A stretch of 64,000 nucleotides of DNA, from assembly GCA_964035015.1 (NCBI GenBank), contig OZ035997.1, forward strand, positions 61,441,785 through 61,505,784, written 5' to 3'. The notes under the pieces are model-generated. The model did no database searches, was not told the origin of the DNA, and saw only the letters and a program-made list of their open reading frames with translations. Of the stretch, positions 63,166 through 64,000 are shown in pieces. Position 1 is the first letter of the stretch. Each line of letters opens with the position of its first letter. The DNA comes from Corallium rubrum. Its lineage: Eukaryota; Cnidaria; Anthozoa; Scleralcyonacea; Coralliidae. The position numbers were made by a program, and so were the translations under genes.

Positions 63166-63831
63166 ATGAGGAGACTTACCACGATTATAGAGGGATCACA
63201 TAAGGTTATTAGACTGGAGGAGCCTATACTGACAGGGAAAAATCCTCATATTCTGCTGAAAAAGGCCTACATAATGTGGGAGTACTATAATGTATCCAGC
63301 AGTAAGGGTAACTACTATGTTCACAATAAGAGGGTGAATAAATTCCTTGGGGATGGTTATTATACATTCCAGGATTTTAAGAAGATACTTGAGGGGAACA
63401 GCGGGGTTACATTAACACTTAGTAAACCAGAGGCTAAGTGTACGATGGTGACCGACAGTAGCACGACGCTAGTACTGCATAACAACTTAGCCTCTTTACT
63501 AGGATTCAGCACCCGTATATTCTTACCAGGTAGTAGCACAAAGAGTGGTCTGATAAATGTGAATAATGGACTGAAGTACTTGGTGGTAATGTGTAATGTG
63601 ATATCCACATCAATGAATTTATACAATGGAAGGAAGAGTAATACCCTAGTAAGTCTTCCAGTCACTAGTGAGCAGCCGCTGTTCGGTTCAACACAGTCAT
63701 TTGTTGACATTGAGACAGAGCTGGAAATTGGTAAAGGTGTTATAAACGAGTTGGAATTCCATGTAACAGATCAGAACGGAAACCCTCTGAATGGTTTTGG
63801 TAGCATGTTGCTGGAGCTGTACATCTCGTAG
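63166..63831 (+). CDS. Capsid-like (single jelly-roll) protein candidate
   Basis: 221 aa, beta-rich, with blocks GDGYYTFQDFKKILEG, LASLLGFSTRIF, MNLYNGRKSNTLVSLPV and a C-terminal INELEFHVTDQNGNPLNGFG. These blocks occur in the same order in a protein common to invertebrate Polinton-type elements. By position next to the integrase and by predicted beta content I take it as a minor capsid or penton-like protein. The jelly-roll fold is an inference; the family recognition is from memory. The integrase gene starts 6 bp after its stop. Confidence 0.6.
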   Translation: MRRLTTIIEGSHKVIRLEEPILTGKNPHILLKKAYIMWEYYNVSSSKGNYYVHNKRVNKFLGDGYYTFQDFKKILEGNSGVTLTLSKPEAKCTMVTDSSTTLVLHNNLASLLGFSTRIFLPGSSTKSGLINVNNGLKYLVVMCNVISTSMNLYNGRKSNTLVSLPVTSEQPLFGSTQSFVDIETELEIGKGVINELEFHVTDQNGNPLNGFGSMLLELYIS

Positions 63832-63836
63832 AGTAT

Positions 63837-64000
63837 ATGGACAATGACATAGAATTGGAACAGGGGCTCAGAGATATATACTATAATCCGGCAACTGGTT
63901 ACCAGTCAGCTGAGAGACTTTACAGGAAGGCACTGGATGATGGCTTACCCGGTGTGAGTAGGAGTAAGGTCACTGAATGGTTGAAATCACAGGACACTTT
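63837..64000 (+). CDS. Integrase N-terminus, cut by the window edge
   Basis: ATG at 63837. The 54 visible codons contain IYYNPATGYQSAERLYRKAL ... SRSKVTEWLKSQDT, the N-terminal signature of Polinton-type retroviral-like integrases (Y-N-P, G-Y-x-S, L-Y, V-x-x-W-L-x-x-Q). The zinc-binding and catalytic DDE core lie beyond the window. In the family this enzyme inserts element DNA with 6-bp duplications, agreeing with the CTTGGA junction at 53224-53229. Confidence 0.82.
   Translation, partial: MDNDIELEQGLRDIYYNPATGYQSAERLYRKALDDGLPGVSRSKVTEWLKSQDT

Larger units (their letters stand above)
53230..64000. mobile_element. Polinton/Maverick-type virus-like element, left part
   Basis: It begins AGTAGTATAGG immediately after CTTGGA in Tigger copy 2; copy 1 has CTTGGATGACATCC at the same place. 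AGTAGT is the usual Polinton terminus, and CTTGGA is the expected 6-bp target sequence. It carries protein-primed DNA polymerase, a capsid-like protein, small membrane proteins and an integrase start. That is the Polinton set, an integrating DNA-virus lineage of animals. The right end lies beyond the window. The broken polymerase suggests this copy is not functional alone. Confidence 0.92.

Overview
The window is eukaryotic, animal-type DNA that is almost entirely repeats and mobile elements. Open frames are interrupted by introns with GT-AG borders. Microsatellites are long, and the element families (Kolobok-like with a THAP domain, 5-bp-duplication hAT, Tigger/pogo, Helitron scraps, Penelope-like reverse transcriptase, Polinton) are typical of cnidarian or other early-branching invertebrate genomes. 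A cnidarian host is my inference. No intact single-copy host gene was found.

Layout: 1-8.9 kb holds decayed repeats, a Helitron fragment, a 1.2-kb non-autonomous DNA transposon (3722-4933) and a long CA/CATA microsatellite. 8938-12514 is a complete hAT element with 5-bp duplications and a frameshifted transposase. About 14.7-24.7 kb is a sharply different AT-rich, gene-dense, largely intronless island. It carries a SET-domain protein, a Fic-domain protein, a DEDD-exonuclease-like protein, a coiled-coil protein, a secreted cysteine peptide and two sets of tandem repeats. It looks like part of a large DNA virus or an unclassified large mobile element. 25-32 kb holds a reverse-transcriptase scrap, a hAT relic and a broken spliced gene followed by RPA-like OB-fold/zinc exons. 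33-34.6 kb is a Penelope-like reverse transcriptase, and 34.8-37.4 kb is a decayed spliced gene ending in a HECT-like C-lobe. 37.9-39.4 kb holds a long palindrome and a second copy of the 1.2-kb transposon.

From 41 kb on, the elements are nested. A Tigger-type element (41332-44311, TA duplication) carries a transposase and a divergent HIRAN-domain gene. A second Tigger copy (44915-53229) was invaded twice. One insertion is a 6966-bp Kolobok-like element (45384-52349) with perfect 89-bp inverted repeats and TTAA duplications. The other is a Polinton/Maverick-type virus-like element that starts at 53230 with AGTAGT and runs off the right edge. Tigger copy 1 supplies the empty site for both insertions, so the borders can be set to the base.

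Within the Polinton, the protein-primed DNA polymerase lies near the left end. Next come a Bro-N/nuclease/zinc-finger protein and a leftward, tightly spaced seven-gene block (62812 to 59066) of small membrane or structural proteins, a zinc-ribbon protein and a duplicated, apparently inactive nuclease-fold protein. A jelly-roll-like capsid candidate and the start of an integrase point rightward at the edge. Two leftward genes share the same promoter-like layout (GCGTTTAAA exactly 30 bp upstream of ATG, with a TATA-like tract between).
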